DNA of 64,000 nucleotides from contig JBJOMN010000051.1 in the NCBI GenBank assembly GCA_046052345.1, positions 1-64,000 on the forward strand, given 5' to 3'. This document shows, piece by piece, positions 25,468 to 34,334 of this stretch. The position numbers and the translations under genes were made by a program. The notes under the pieces are model-generated. The model saw nothing but the letters and a program-made list of their open reading frames with translations. It made no database searches and was not told the origin of the DNA. This DNA comes from Pollutiaquabacter sp046052345. GTDB lineage: Bacteria > Bacteroidota > Bacteroidia > AKYH767-A > 2013-40CM-41-45. Numbering within the stretch: the stretch's first letter is position 1; each line of letters begins with the position of its first letter.

Positions 25468-25654
25468 GGGGAGTTAAGAGGTTAATGGATTATGCGGTGC
25501 GAATTTAGACAATTCGGGGGGCAATCGAGTGATTTGCGGTTTCGTTTCAACAACCTGAAGGGGTGTTCTGTTCAAGTCGTGACCGAAGTGTTCCTTGCTA
25601 ACGGACGCCGAAGCAGGGGTAATTTTGACTATTTTGCGCAAATCGCACCATTCC

Positions 25655-26206
25655 GTGAAATCCTCCCCGCGACCTGACGCCGGCTCCTACAGGAACCTGT
25701 TGCTGATTTGCCTTACGGCCTTGCTGTTCAGCACGGGAGCTTCATGGTTTTTCCATTCCCGGTGGGAGGAGGCAAGCGACAAATATGCTTCCGTCCTGGC
25801 CCAGCAGTACGAGGCCTCCCATCAGCTGCTCCAGATACAGGACGAGCTCAATCGGATCCATCCGGACCTGGATGTGATGCGGGATACCGAATATGAAGTC
25901 TTTACGCTCCGGCCGGTCGGCGGCACCTCCGAGGGCGTCAGCTGCAGGATCTATTGGAACTCCGTCACCGGCGAAGCGCTTCTGGACCCGAATATGCTGC
26001 CGGAAGCGGAATCCGGCATGACGTACCGGGTAGACTATGTCAGTGAAGGCAGAATGCTCACAGTAAAGACCTTCGAGAAGCCCCTTAACCACGACCAACT
26101 GCTTCCACTGGGCAGCATTTCAGGGGTCACGGGATGGAGTGTTTACTATGGTCCGCTGCAACCGCAATCCGACAATACATTCCGCGAGGTAGCCTCCACC
26201 CGATAA
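25655..26206 (+). CDS. anti-sigma-factor-like single-pass membrane protein (RskA C-terminal type)
   Basis: A protein of about 183 residues with one transmembrane helix near residues 14-32 (LLLICLTALLFSTGASWFF), a coiled segment (about 35-65) and an extracytoplasmic beta domain. IYWNSVTGEALLDPNMLPEA in that domain loosely resembles the C-terminal domain of RskA-type anti-sigma factors. There is no N-terminal zinc-binding anti-sigma domain and no sigma-factor gene beside it, so the role is uncertain. The start is not clear. A GTG at 25655 is preferred because a TA-N-TTTG element lies at 25630-25636, but a TTG at 25595 is also in frame. It is followed 40 bases later by the DUF4271 gene. Confidence 0.5.
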   Translation: MKSSPRPDAGSYRNLLLICLTALLFSTGASWFFHSRWEEASDKYASVLAQQYEASHQLLQIQDELNRIHPDLDVMRDTEYEVFTLRPVGGTSEGVSCRIYWNSVTGEALLDPNMLPEAESGMTYRVDYVSEGRMLTVKTFEKPLNHDQLLPLGSISGVTGWSVYYGPLQPQSDNTFREVASTR

Positions 26207-26246
26207 ACGAATCCTTCGCCATTCAATACCGTACTGAAACCCTGCA

Positions 26247-27179
26247 ATGGTTCCGCTTCAGGATTCGACCTCATCCGACCTTGTGACTGCTGCGAGGCAT
26301 GAAGCCCCGGCGCAGGCGAACATGATGAAAGCGCGTCCGGTTCAGAGCGACACGGTGCTTTTCAGTGACACGCTGGGATTTGTCTCCGTACCCGACTATT
26401 CTCTTCCCTACCGGGACACCTCCATTCAACGGTCTTTGCAAGACTCGACCGGTAAAAGCATCCATGCCACCGTGCTGTTCGGCAGGCATTCACTCAAGCC
26501 GAGGCATACCGGCCCTGTCGACCGGACGGCGACAGTACCGGAGTGGCTTTTTCCCGTGCTTCTGACGATGATGGTGGTTTTCACGGGACTGCGTTTGTTC
26601 TATTCGCGGTACTTCAAGCAGATGGCAGCTTCGCTTTTCAATGTAAGCCTTGCCAACCAGATCGTGCGCGACGAAAACATACTGGTACAGCGCGCCACCG
26701 TCTACATGAGTATCATGTTTTACCTGACGGCCGCCCTTTTCCTGTATTTCCTGAGCGAACAACGGAACTGGGATATTCCCTGGGCGGGAAGCGGATTCTT
26801 GCGCTTCATCTCTTTCGTGGTGCTGGTCTCGGCTGTCTATGCGGCCAAGTTCCTGGTCCTCCGTTTCTGCGGCTGGTTGTTCGGTTTGGAGAAAGAGCTT
26901 ACTGCTTATCTGTTCACGATTTTCATCGTCAACAACATCCAGGGGCTTCTCCTCTTCCCTTTCATCGTGCTGATGAGTTACAACCCCGGCATGAGCGTCT
27001 CCTGGATGATCTCCGTTTGCCTTTTCCTGATAGGATCGCTGTACGTCTTCCGGCTGTTCCGGGGTGTCCAGATAGGCCTCAACGTACCGGGGACCTCCTT
27101 GCTCCATTTATTTTTGTATCTTTGCACCCTTGAATTGGCGCCCTTGTTGGTGGTTTTCCGTATCGCCGGAATCGCCTGA
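26247..27179 (+). CDS. DUF4271 membrane protein
   Basis: A 310-residue protein. The first 95 or so residues are polar and probably disordered, and seven or so hydrophobic helices follow between about 98 and 310. The membrane half matches the DUF4271 pattern (YFKQMAASLFNVSLANQIVRDE near the first loop). In Bacteroidota this gene usually precedes hemD, as here. Its function is unknown and the constant pairing is the only clue. The hemD promoter lies inside its 3' end. Confidence 0.85.
   Translation: MVPLQDSTSSDLVTAARHEAPAQANMMKARPVQSDTVLFSDTLGFVSVPDYSLPYRDTSIQRSLQDSTGKSIHATVLFGRHSLKPRHTGPVDRTATVPEWLFPVLLTMMVVFTGLRLFYSRYFKQMAASLFNVSLANQIVRDENILVQRATVYMSIMFYLTAALFLYFLSEQRNWDIPWAGSGFLRFISFVVLVSAVYAAKFLVLRFCGWLFGLEKELTAYLFTIFIVNNIQGLLLFPFIVLMSYNPGMSVSWMISVCLFLIGSLYVFRLFRGVQIGLNVPGTSLLHLFLYLCTLELAPLLVVFRIAGIA
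27099..27124 (+). promoter_or_regulatory. promoter for hemD inside the DUF4271 gene
   Basis: TATCTTTG (27117-27124) matches TAnnTTTG exactly, and a TTG lies 15 bases upstream at 27099-27101, slightly closer than usual. The predicted hemD leader is about 90 bases. Confidence 0.6.
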
Positions 27180-27221
27180 CCTTCAAAGGGTCGTGACATT
27201 CGGAACGTCCATTCCTGGAAG

Positions 27222-27971
27222 ATGAATTTGAAAGTAAAATCCATCCTGGTCACACAGCCGAAGCCCGAAACGGAAAAATCTCCGTATTTCGATCTGGCCA
27301 AGAAGTTCAGCCTAAAGATCGACTTCAGGCCATTCATCCAGGTGGAGCCGGTCTCCGCCAAGGATTTCCGGAAGGATAAAGTGAATATCGCCGAGCATTC
27401 GGCGGTCATACTCACCTCCCGAAACGCTGCCGACCATTTTTTCCGGATCTGCAACGAGCTCCGCATCCAGGTGCCGGAAACGATGAAGTATTTCTGCGTC
27501 TCCGAATCCACCGCCTATTACCTGCAGAAATTCGTCGTGTTCCGTAAGCGCAAGATTTTCTTCGGCAAACAGACCATCAGCGACCTGATGGACGTCCTGA
27601 AGAAACACAAGAAGGAGAAATTCCTGGTTCCCTGCACGGATATCCACAAGCAGGAGATCTTCGAGACTCTGGACGCGCACGGCCTGGACTACACCAAAGC
27701 CGTCATTTACAAGACCGTCGCCAGCGACCTTTCCGACCTCGAGAACGTGAATTACGACTGCCTCGTATTCTTCAGTCCTTCTGGAATAACCTCGCTGCTG
27801 AAAAATTTCCCGAAGTTCAAACAGAACAACACCCGTATCGCAGCCTTCGGGCCTGCGACGGCACAAGCCGTGCTGGATGCCGGGTTGCGGCTGGACATCC
27901 AGGCGCCGGTGCCTGCAGCGCCCTCCATGACCATGGCGCTGGAGCAGTACATCAAGAAAGCCAACAAGTAA
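27222..27971 (+). CDS. hemD: uroporphyrinogen-III synthase
   Basis: HemD closes hydroxymethylbilane to uroporphyrinogen III in tetrapyrrole synthesis. The 249-residue protein has the two-lobed HemD pattern. It includes ILTSRNAADHFF (about 66-77) in the first lobe, and FFSPSGITSLLKNF (about 184-197) and AAFGPATAQAVLDAGL (about 206-221) in the second. Sequence conservation in HemD is always low, so these blocks and the DUF4271 neighbour carry the call. It is followed 13 bases later by rnpA. Confidence 0.92.
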   Translation: MNLKVKSILVTQPKPETEKSPYFDLAKKFSLKIDFRPFIQVEPVSAKDFRKDKVNIAEHSAVILTSRNAADHFFRICNELRIQVPETMKYFCVSESTAYYLQKFVVFRKRKIFFGKQTISDLMDVLKKHKKEKFLVPCTDIHKQEIFETLDAHGLDYTKAVIYKTVASDLSDLENVNYDCLVFFSPSGITSLLKNFPKFKQNNTRIAAFGPATAQAVLDAGLRLDIQAPVPAAPSMTMALEQYIKKANK

Positions 27972-27984
27972 TTCTTCCGGCGGC

Positions 27985-28395
27985 ATGAACGGCATCGTAT
28001 CCGGAAAGCAGACATTTCGCAAACCGGAACGGCTGGTAAGCCGTCTGGCGTTCGAGACGCTGCTGAAAGAAGGAACAGGTCATCACGTCTTTCCGGTAAG
28101 AATGATCTGGAAGGAAATGACACTTGCCACCCGTTTTCCCGTGCAGGTAGCTTTCAGCGTCCCGAAACGCAACTTCCGCAGAGCTGTCGACCGTAACCGC
28201 ATCAAGCGGCTGATGCGTGAATCATACCGAAAGAATAAAGCAGTACTCTATTCGTTGTTATCCGGAGGCGGAAAACAATTCGCCGTGCTCTTCGTATACT
28301 CCGGCAGAAAACTTCCGGTGTTCGAAGAGGTAGATACTTCCATCCATTCCAACCTGAGACACCTTGCTTCGCTTATTCAGCCGCATATTGGGTAA
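27985..28395 (+). CDS. rnpA: ribonuclease P protein component
   Basis: RnpA is the protein cofactor of RNase P, which trims tRNA 5' leaders. The 136-residue protein has the conserved RNR motif, RNRIKRLMRESYR, starting at residue 70, preceded by VAFSVPKRNFRRAVDR. The N-terminus carries RKPERLVSR, a typical early block. As commonly in Bacteroidota, rnpA lies with hemD and an S41 peptidase rather than with rpmH. yidD follows five bases later. Confidence 0.95.
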   Translation: MNGIVSGKQTFRKPERLVSRLAFETLLKEGTGHHVFPVRMIWKEMTLATRFPVQVAFSVPKRNFRRAVDRNRIKRLMRESYRKNKAVLYSLLSGGGKQFAVLFVYSGRKLPVFEEVDTSIHSNLRHLASLIQPHIG

Positions 28396-28399
28396 ACTC

Positions 28400-28597
28400 A
28401 TGATCGGGCTGATCCGCCTCTATCAGATCGCCCTTTCGCCCCTGCTGCGTCCTTCCTGCCGCTTCCATCCGAGCTGCTCCCGATATGGCATCGAAGCGAT
28501 CCGGAAACACGGGCCCTTCAAAGGCGGGTATCTGACGATCCGGCGGCTGCTTCGTTGTCATCCCTGGGGCGGACACGGCCACGATCCGGTTCCGTGA
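28400..28597 (+). CDS. yidD: membrane protein insertion efficiency factor YidD
   Basis: A 65-residue protein with the unmistakable YidD signature CRFHPSCSRYGIEAI and the GPFKGGYLTIRRLLRCHPWGGHG tail. YidD is thought to assist YidC-mediated insertion of inner-membrane proteins. The ATG at 28400 gives a normal length. An in-frame TTG at 28364 would overlap rnpA by 32 bases and is not needed. Placement directly after rnpA is the usual bacterial arrangement. Confidence 0.93.
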   Translation: MIGLIRLYQIALSPLLRPSCRFHPSCSRYGIEAIRKHGPFKGGYLTIRRLLRCHPWGGHGHDPVP

Positions 28598-28616
28598 AGC
28601 AAAGTCAACATCCTCC

Positions 28617-30281
28617 ATGTCGCATCCCCTTCGCTCCTTCCGAAAAAAAACAATCCTGCTTGCTTCGGCAACCGGCCTCTTCCTTCTTTGGGGTTTTCAC
28701 GAATACCCGCCGGAGCTGAGCAAGCAACTCGACATCTTCTCCGCGCTCTTCAGGGAAGTGAACACGGTCTATGTGGACACCGTGGATGCCGTCAAGCTGA
28801 TGGACAAGGGTGTTTCGTCCATGCTGGAATCACTGGACCCCTATACCACCTATATCCCTGAATCGGACAAGGAATCCTACCGCGCCATGACGACAGGAAG
28901 GTATGGCGGTATCGGCGCCGTGATACGGCTGCGCGGCGACAGGATCGTGATCAGTGAACCCTATGAAGGATTTCCTGCGCAAAAAGCGGGGCTTCGTGCC
29001 GGTGACGAACTGCTGGAAGTGGACGGCCTGCCGATGCGCGGGAAGAGAACCGAAGAAGTCAGCAGAATGCTGAAAGGGACGCCCGGAACCGAAGTGCGTC
29101 TGAAAGTCCGTCGAGAAGGCCTGGACAATGACCTTGCGATCACCCTGAAACGGGAAGAAGTCAAAGTCAAAAGCGTTCCCTTCCATGCCCATATGGAGGA
29201 TGGCATCGCATATGTAAAGCTCGTGAACTTCACCGATAAATGCAGCAAGGACCTGGAGAATGCGCTCAAGGCGTTGGACAAGGAAAAAGAACTCCGGGGT
29301 CTTGTGCTGGACCTCCGGGGCAATCCGGGAGGACTGCTACAGGAAGCCGTTGAAGTATCCGGCCTGTTCCTGGAAAAGGGACAGGAAGTCGTCTCTACAC
29401 GCGGACGGATGCCGGATGCGAACAGCAGCTATAAGACATCGCGTTCCCCTTTCAACAGTACTCTTCCCGTGGTCGTACTGGTAAACAGCAGCTCGGCCTC
29501 CGCTTCGGAGATCGTAGCGGGTTGTCTTCAGGACCTCGACCGCGCGGTCATCCTGGGTCAACGTACCTATGGAAAAGGCCTTGTCCAAACTACTCGGCAG
29601 CTTGGATATGACGCACAGTTGAAGGTGACAACTGCGAAATACTACATCCCGAGCGGACGCTGTATCCAGGCCGTGGATTACAGTCATAGGAACCCTGACG
29701 GCAGTGTGGGAAAAGTACCGGACTCGCTGCAGCACACCTTTAAAACGAGGGCAGGAAGAGAGGTCCGTGACGGTGGCGGGATACAACCGGACTTTTCCAC
29801 GGAATCCACACACTATAGCGCGATTACGACCGCGCTGATCAACAGGAACCTTGTCTTCGATTACGCAACCTACTACCGTACCCGGCACGACAGCGCTCCC
29901 GATCCGCAGTCCTTCGAGGAGGATGAAGCCGTCTGGACGGATTTCAACAACTACCTTCGAAACAAGGAATACGGCTATATCACAAAGACTGAGGAATCGT
30001 TGGAAGCACTCAAGCACAATGCGGAAGAGGAAGACTACTTCGAACGGATCGGAAAGGATTACGAAGCACTTCGGAACCGCCTGAATGCCGACAAGAAAAA
30101 CGATCTGGAAAAACACCGTGATGAGATCCGGAAGGTCCTTGAAGAGGAGATCATGACGCGGTATTATTACCAGAGCGGACGTACCGCTGCCTCTCTCGAA
30201 CACGACCGTGACGTCCGGGAAGCCCTGCGCATCCTGCAAAGCCCTTCGCGTTACAGGAATCTTCTCACCGCCGATGACTGA
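28617..30281 (+). CDS. S41 family C-terminal processing peptidase (copy 1)
   Basis: A 554-residue periplasmic serine protease of the Ctp family. An N-terminal hydrophobic anchor (about 12-26) precedes a PDZ domain (about 93-175, GIGAVIRLRGDRI and GLRAGDELLEV). The S41 catalytic core then shows a serine cluster at 291-297 (NSSSASASEIVAG) and lysine K320 in TYGKGLVQ, the Ser-Lys dyad. A C-terminal helical region of about 150 residues is specific to this group. It probably trims C-termini of exported proteins. A second paralogue is at 47713-49335 with the same Ser-Lys spacing. It overlaps the next gene by eight bases. Confidence 0.93.
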   Translation: MSHPLRSFRKKTILLASATGLFLLWGFHEYPPELSKQLDIFSALFREVNTVYVDTVDAVKLMDKGVSSMLESLDPYTTYIPESDKESYRAMTTGRYGGIGAVIRLRGDRIVISEPYEGFPAQKAGLRAGDELLEVDGLPMRGKRTEEVSRMLKGTPGTEVRLKVRREGLDNDLAITLKREEVKVKSVPFHAHMEDGIAYVKLVNFTDKCSKDLENALKALDKEKELRGLVLDLRGNPGGLLQEAVEVSGLFLEKGQEVVSTRGRMPDANSSYKTSRSPFNSTLPVVVLVNSSSASASEIVAGCLQDLDRAVILGQRTYGKGLVQTTRQLGYDAQLKVTTAKYYIPSGRCIQAVDYSHRNPDGSVGKVPDSLQHTFKTRAGREVRDGGGIQPDFSTESTHYSAITTALINRNLVFDYATYYRTRHDSAPDPQSFEEDEAVWTDFNNYLRNKEYGYITKTEESLEALKHNAEEEDYFERIGKDYEALRNRLNADKKNDLEKHRDEIRKVLEEEIMTRYYYQSGRTAASLEHDRDVREALRILQSPSRYRNLLTADD

Positions 30282-31911
30282 ACGACATCAATCCGTCAGG
30301 CAATACCTCACGGAATTGTCCGACAAGCGCCCTTTGCTCATGACCGGACTTTGTCTGCTGGTGACAGGTCTGCCGGTCTCCCTTTTTCTCACCAGCCTGT
30401 CGCAATTCTTCCTTGTCGGAAGTTTCTTCCTGGAAGGTAATCCGGGGGCGAAGTTCCGTCTGTTCCTTAAAAGTCCGATAGCGATGTCGATTGTCGGAAT
30501 ATGGCTGCTGCACGTGACCGGCCTGGCGTGGACGGAAGATCTGCAGGAAGGCCTGAAGGATGTTCGCATCAAATTGCCCTTGCTGATACTCCCGGTCGTG
30601 CTGGCGGGTAGCGGTCCAGTGCGCAAGGAGCAATTCCGGTTCGTCCTTCAGCTTTTCGTGACGACGGTCGTTTGTGCCACCTTCATACATGCAGGTATCT
30701 GGATGTGGAAGGATATTGCCGACACCCGTGACATCTACATCTTCGGCATTTCCCATATCCGATTCGCACTTTTCTGCTGCCTTTCCGTGGTCATCTGCCA
30801 TTGGCTGGCAGATGGACGCGCTACTTCCTTTCGATTGCGATGGTTTTACCGGCTGACGCAACTGTGGCTCGTCGTCTTCCTGACTACGACCGCCTCCGTG
30901 ACCGGCGTCGCCATACTCTTCTTTCTCCTGCTGGCATATGCTATTCCGCAGCTCTCAAAACACGGAAATGTCGTCACCGGAGTCGTGGTGATCGCCTGTA
31001 TCGCAACCGCAGGGATGGCAATCAGCAGGCTGGTATCCGAGACCTTGCGAACGTATTCCGAACGGAAACCTTATACGGTTCCCGTGCATGCTTACTCGAA
31101 AGAAGGGAACTACTATTATACCGACAGTTCCCGGACCTCTTTCGAGAACGGCTTCCCGGTGTGGGTAGAGATCTGCGACCAGGAACTTGCGCGCGAATGG
31201 AACTTGCGAAGCCGTATCCCCTACGATTCGCTGGATCGGAAGGGACAGCCTGTCCGCACCACACTGATCCGCTTTCTCGCCTCGAAGGGGCTGAAGAAGG
31301 ACGCGGAACATTTCAGGATGCTCGGCAACGAAGAGATAAGAGCCGTGGAAAAAGGCATTGCGAACCAATCTTACATGTACGACCCGGAGATGATCCGGCG
31401 CATGAAGGAAGTGGTGTGGGAGATCGCCGATTATCGGAACGGAGGAGCCGTGAACGGTCACTCCGTCACCCAGCGTTTCGAGTTCTGGCGAGCCGGAATC
31501 CGGATCCTGAGACAGCATCCGTGGTTCGGTACGGGTACGGGCGACATGCAGGCATCCTTCCGGACTGTTTATGCCGAGATGCAAAGCCGACTGGAGCCTT
31601 CTCAGCAATTGCGTTCGCACAACCAGTTCCTGGCGATCGGCGTGGCGTTCGGAGCCACCGGCCTTGTATTTTTCATCATCGTCCTATCGGTTACAGGTAT
31701 GCTTGCCCTTCGTCGGCGGGACCTGCTGCTTGGCGGTTTCTGGCTGATTGCCACGCTGTCCATGCTCACGGAAGACACGCTGGAGACTCAACCCGGAGCG
31801 ACTTTTTTCGCCTTGTTCATCTCCTTGTTCCTTTTTTCCAGGTCGACGGATTCCAAATTTTTGATTCTGCTCATGAGCCGTGAGAGGAGTACATCACGGC
31901 CTGTGGATTAA
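30274..31911 (+). CDS. O-antigen ligase/polymerase-like membrane protein (Wzy_C)
   Basis: A 545-residue polytopic membrane protein. Hydrophobic helices fill about 20-250 and 450-530, with a large polar loop between about 265 and 440. The loop ends in RFEFWRAGIRILRQHPWFGTG and RSHNQFLAIGVAFG, blocks diagnostic of the Wzy_C domain of O-antigen ligases and polymerases. A role in joining or polymerising surface glycans is inferred, and the acceptor cannot be told. The ATG at 30274 overlaps the S41 peptidase stop by eight bases, implying coupled translation. No other lipopolysaccharide genes are adjacent. Confidence 0.83.
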   Translation: MTERHQSVRQYLTELSDKRPLLMTGLCLLVTGLPVSLFLTSLSQFFLVGSFFLEGNPGAKFRLFLKSPIAMSIVGIWLLHVTGLAWTEDLQEGLKDVRIKLPLLILPVVLAGSGPVRKEQFRFVLQLFVTTVVCATFIHAGIWMWKDIADTRDIYIFGISHIRFALFCCLSVVICHWLADGRATSFRLRWFYRLTQLWLVVFLTTTASVTGVAILFFLLLAYAIPQLSKHGNVVTGVVVIACIATAGMAISRLVSETLRTYSERKPYTVPVHAYSKEGNYYYTDSSRTSFENGFPVWVEICDQELAREWNLRSRIPYDSLDRKGQPVRTTLIRFLASKGLKKDAEHFRMLGNEEIRAVEKGIANQSYMYDPEMIRRMKEVVWEIADYRNGGAVNGHSVTQRFEFWRAGIRILRQHPWFGTGTGDMQASFRTVYAEMQSRLEPSQQLRSHNQFLAIGVAFGATGLVFFIIVLSVTGMLALRRRDLLLGGFWLIATLSMLTEDTLETQPGATFFALFISLFLFSRSTDSKFLILLMSRERSTSRPVD

Positions 31912-31963
31912 ACAGCAGAATAACTTGCCACTTGCCATAAGGGGAGGACATCGAATCTTTCCA

Positions 31964-31971
31964 TTACTTTG
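31964..31971 (+). promoter_or_regulatory. possible -7 element for meaB
   Basis: TTACTTTG resembles TAnnTTTG with one missing spacer base. It ends six bases before the GTG at 31977, so the message may be leaderless. Confidence 0.35.
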
Positions 31972-31976
31972 CACAG

Positions 31977-32909
31977 GTGCTGAAGGAGCAGAAAATATTC
32001 GACGCGTCTTCTTTGCTGAGGGCGATGCGCACAGGCGACTACGCCTCCCTGGCCAGGGTACTGACTTGGGTGGAGAACGAGTTGCCGGGGGCGCCTGAAC
32101 TCCTGTTGTCCCTGCAACCTGACGGTAAGGTTCCTGTAGTCGGACTGACAGGGCCTCCGGGTGCCGGCAAAAGCACCTTGATCAACGCACTGATCAGGGA
32201 ATGGACATCGGCCGGCAAAAGGGTAGCCGTACTGGCAGTGGACCCCACTTCCCCTTTCAACTACGGTTCGTTGTTGGGTGACCGGCTCAGGATGTCGGAA
32301 CACTTCACCAATCCGTTGGTCTACATACGGTCCGTGGCCACGCGTGGATCATTGGGAGGATTATCGGAAAAAGTCATCGAGCTGACGGACGTCCTGCGCA
32401 GCGCCGCTTTCGACCTGATACTTGTCGAGACGGTGGGAGTAGGCCAGTCGGAAATCGAAATCGCCGGTCTTGCGGACACAACGGTCGTCGTAGTGGTTCC
32501 CGAAGCCGGCGACGAGGTGCAGACGATGAAATCGGGCATCATGGAGATTGCAGACGTCTTTGTCGTGAACAAGGCGGACCGTGAGGGCGCGGATTCATTG
32601 GTGCATGCGTTGCGATTGCTCACCGCCCATCCGCGTCAGGACGGCTGGACAGTGCCGGTCGTGAAAGCTTCGGCCACCAAAGACGAAGGAACTGTCGAGA
32701 TACTCGATCAGATCCTGCGTCACCGTGATTCAGCAGGTTTCAACAGCAAAAAGACCTACTTGCTGACCGAGAAAGCCTATCGGTTGATACAGCAGCGGAA
32801 GATGCAGGGAATAAGTAAAACAGCACTTTTCCTGGAACTTGAAAAATCGGTGAATAAAGGTGATTTCAACCTGTATCGGTTCGTTGCCGGCTGGAACGAG
32901 GGGCGCTGA
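31977..32909 (+). CDS. meaB: methylmalonyl-CoA mutase-associated GTPase MeaB
   Basis: MeaB is a G3E-family GTPase that guards B12-dependent methylmalonyl-CoA mutase and helps load its cofactor. The 310-residue protein has the P-loop GPPGAGKST (59-67), the Mg/base loops AVDPTSPF (about 86-93) and VETVGVGQSE (about 150-159), and the guanine-specificity motif NKAD near 201-204. The start is a GTG at 31977, and an in-frame ATG at 32025 would remove 16 residues. Its presence implies propionate or branched-chain amino-acid metabolism through methylmalonyl-CoA, although the mutase genes are not in the window. Confidence 0.95.
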   Translation: MLKEQKIFDASSLLRAMRTGDYASLARVLTWVENELPGAPELLLSLQPDGKVPVVGLTGPPGAGKSTLINALIREWTSAGKRVAVLAVDPTSPFNYGSLLGDRLRMSEHFTNPLVYIRSVATRGSLGGLSEKVIELTDVLRSAAFDLILVETVGVGQSEIEIAGLADTTVVVVVPEAGDEVQTMKSGIMEIADVFVVNKADREGADSLVHALRLLTAHPRQDGWTVPVVKASATKDEGTVEILDQILRHRDSAGFNSKKTYLLTEKAYRLIQQRKMQGISKTALFLELEKSVNKGDFNLYRFVAGWNEGR

Positions 32910-32963
32910 AACTCTTGAGATTTATCGTAATTTAAGCCCCTTAAAACTTCCATCTTCTTTGCC

Positions 32964-34331
32964 ATGACAAAACGTCTTCTCCGGACGCTGAAAGCAGGTT
33001 TTTTGATGTTCGCATCCGCGATCGTCCTTCCCGCATCCGCCCAGAATTTCTACGCATCAGATTCATTATTGTGCCAGGGAGATTGCATCAACTACTATTC
33101 TCAGACAACCAATGCAATTGCCTGGACATGGCTTTTCAATGGCGGAACCCCTTCGGTGTTTTCCGGTCAGGATGCTACCGGAATCTGCTATAACACACCC
33201 GGCACCTATTCCACAGTGTTGATCACTTTTGACGGTGCCGTTTATGACACCGTCGTTCGTCCAAGTTACATCACCGTCGGAAGCTGTGTCAATCCGGTCG
33301 CTGAATTCACTGCCAGTTCGACCTCCTTTTGTGAAAGAGGCTGTATCAGTTTCACTGACCAGTCGCTCAATGATCCTACTCGTTGGACCTGGCAGTTTCC
33401 GGGCGCCTCACCGGTCATCGCGTCCAATCAACAGAATCCTCAGAATATCTGTTACCCCACCTCGGGACAGTATGATGTCATTCTGATCGTGGAAAACAAT
33501 GCAGGCATCGACTCCATCCGCAAGTCCCTTTACATCAATGTAGAGTCCTGCCCGTTCCCCACAGCGGATTTCACAGGCTCGCCGCAGTCCGCCTGTTCGA
33601 ACACCTGTATCTCCTTTTCCGACCTTTCCCTTTTCACGGACTCCTCCTCCACCTGGAGCTGGTATTTCCCCGGAGCGGATGCCGCATCCGAAACGAGCAC
33701 GGTCCGGAATCCTTCGTGTGTCACTTATCCGCAAGACGGCCTGTACGACGTTCGGTTGATCGTAACCAACCAGTACGGATCCGACACGCTCACGCTGTAC
33801 TCCTACATACGCATAGAAAGCAATCCGTCCGCCTATGTATGTCCGGACACGTCGATGTTCTTCGGTAATTCTTATCAGCTTTCCGCCTTCGGCGGCCTGA
33901 GTTACGTGTGGACCGCGGACGACACGACCGGCCTGAGTGCCGCCAATATCCCGAACCCGGTGGCTTCTCCGACGAACACGACCACGTATACCTGTTCTAT
34001 CACGGATGCGGCCGGCTGCACAGCCGTACGCCAGGTCACTGTCACGATACTCCACAACAACAACTTCTTCGTGCCTACCGCTTTTTCCCCCAACGAAGAC
34101 GGAAGGAACGACCTGCTCTTCCTTCGCGGCAACAATCTTCGCAACGTGCAGTTCACGGTATTCGACAGATGGGGAGAGAAGGTCTTTGAGACCAATGACA
34201 TTTCTATCGGGTGGGATGGCCGCTACAAGGGCAAGCAGCTCAATTCGGGCGTATTCACGTGGGTAGCCACGATGATGTACGACGATGCAAACACAGTCAC
34301 TGAATCAGGCACCACCACGTTGATCCGATAA
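32964..34331 (+). CDS. PKD-repeat secreted protein with T9SS type B (CHU_C) sorting domain
   Basis: A 455-residue secreted protein. After a signal peptide (about 1-26) come three PKD/Ig-like repeats (about 27-112, 113-195, 196-285). Each has a WTWLF-, WTWQF- or WSWYF-type strand and paired cysteines (CQGDC, CERGC, CSNTC). A further Ig-like domain follows (about 290-365). The C-terminal domain (about 370-455) is the gliding-motility-associated type B signal, with FVPTAFSPNEDGRND and VFDRWGEKVFE. The gene ends three bases before a PorP/SprF gene, the usual partner of type B cargo. It is likely a surface adhesin or matrix component, and no enzymatic motif is visible. Confidence 0.93.
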   Translation: MTKRLLRTLKAGFLMFASAIVLPASAQNFYASDSLLCQGDCINYYSQTTNAIAWTWLFNGGTPSVFSGQDATGICYNTPGTYSTVLITFDGAVYDTVVRPSYITVGSCVNPVAEFTASSTSFCERGCISFTDQSLNDPTRWTWQFPGASPVIASNQQNPQNICYPTSGQYDVILIVENNAGIDSIRKSLYINVESCPFPTADFTGSPQSACSNTCISFSDLSLFTDSSSTWSWYFPGADAASETSTVRNPSCVTYPQDGLYDVRLIVTNQYGSDTLTLYSYIRIESNPSAYVCPDTSMFFGNSYQLSAFGGLSYVWTADDTTGLSAANIPNPVASPTNTTTYTCSITDAAGCTAVRQVTVTILHNNNFFVPTAFSPNEDGRNDLLFLRGNNLRNVQFTVFDRWGEKVFETNDISIGWDGRYKGKQLNSGVFTWVATMMYDDANTVTESGTTTLIR

Positions 34332-34334
34332 GCC

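Noticed and set aside
28364..28399. TTG start giving a 77-residue YidD.
   Set aside because: The ATG at 28400 gives the normal YidD length and avoids overlap with rnpA.
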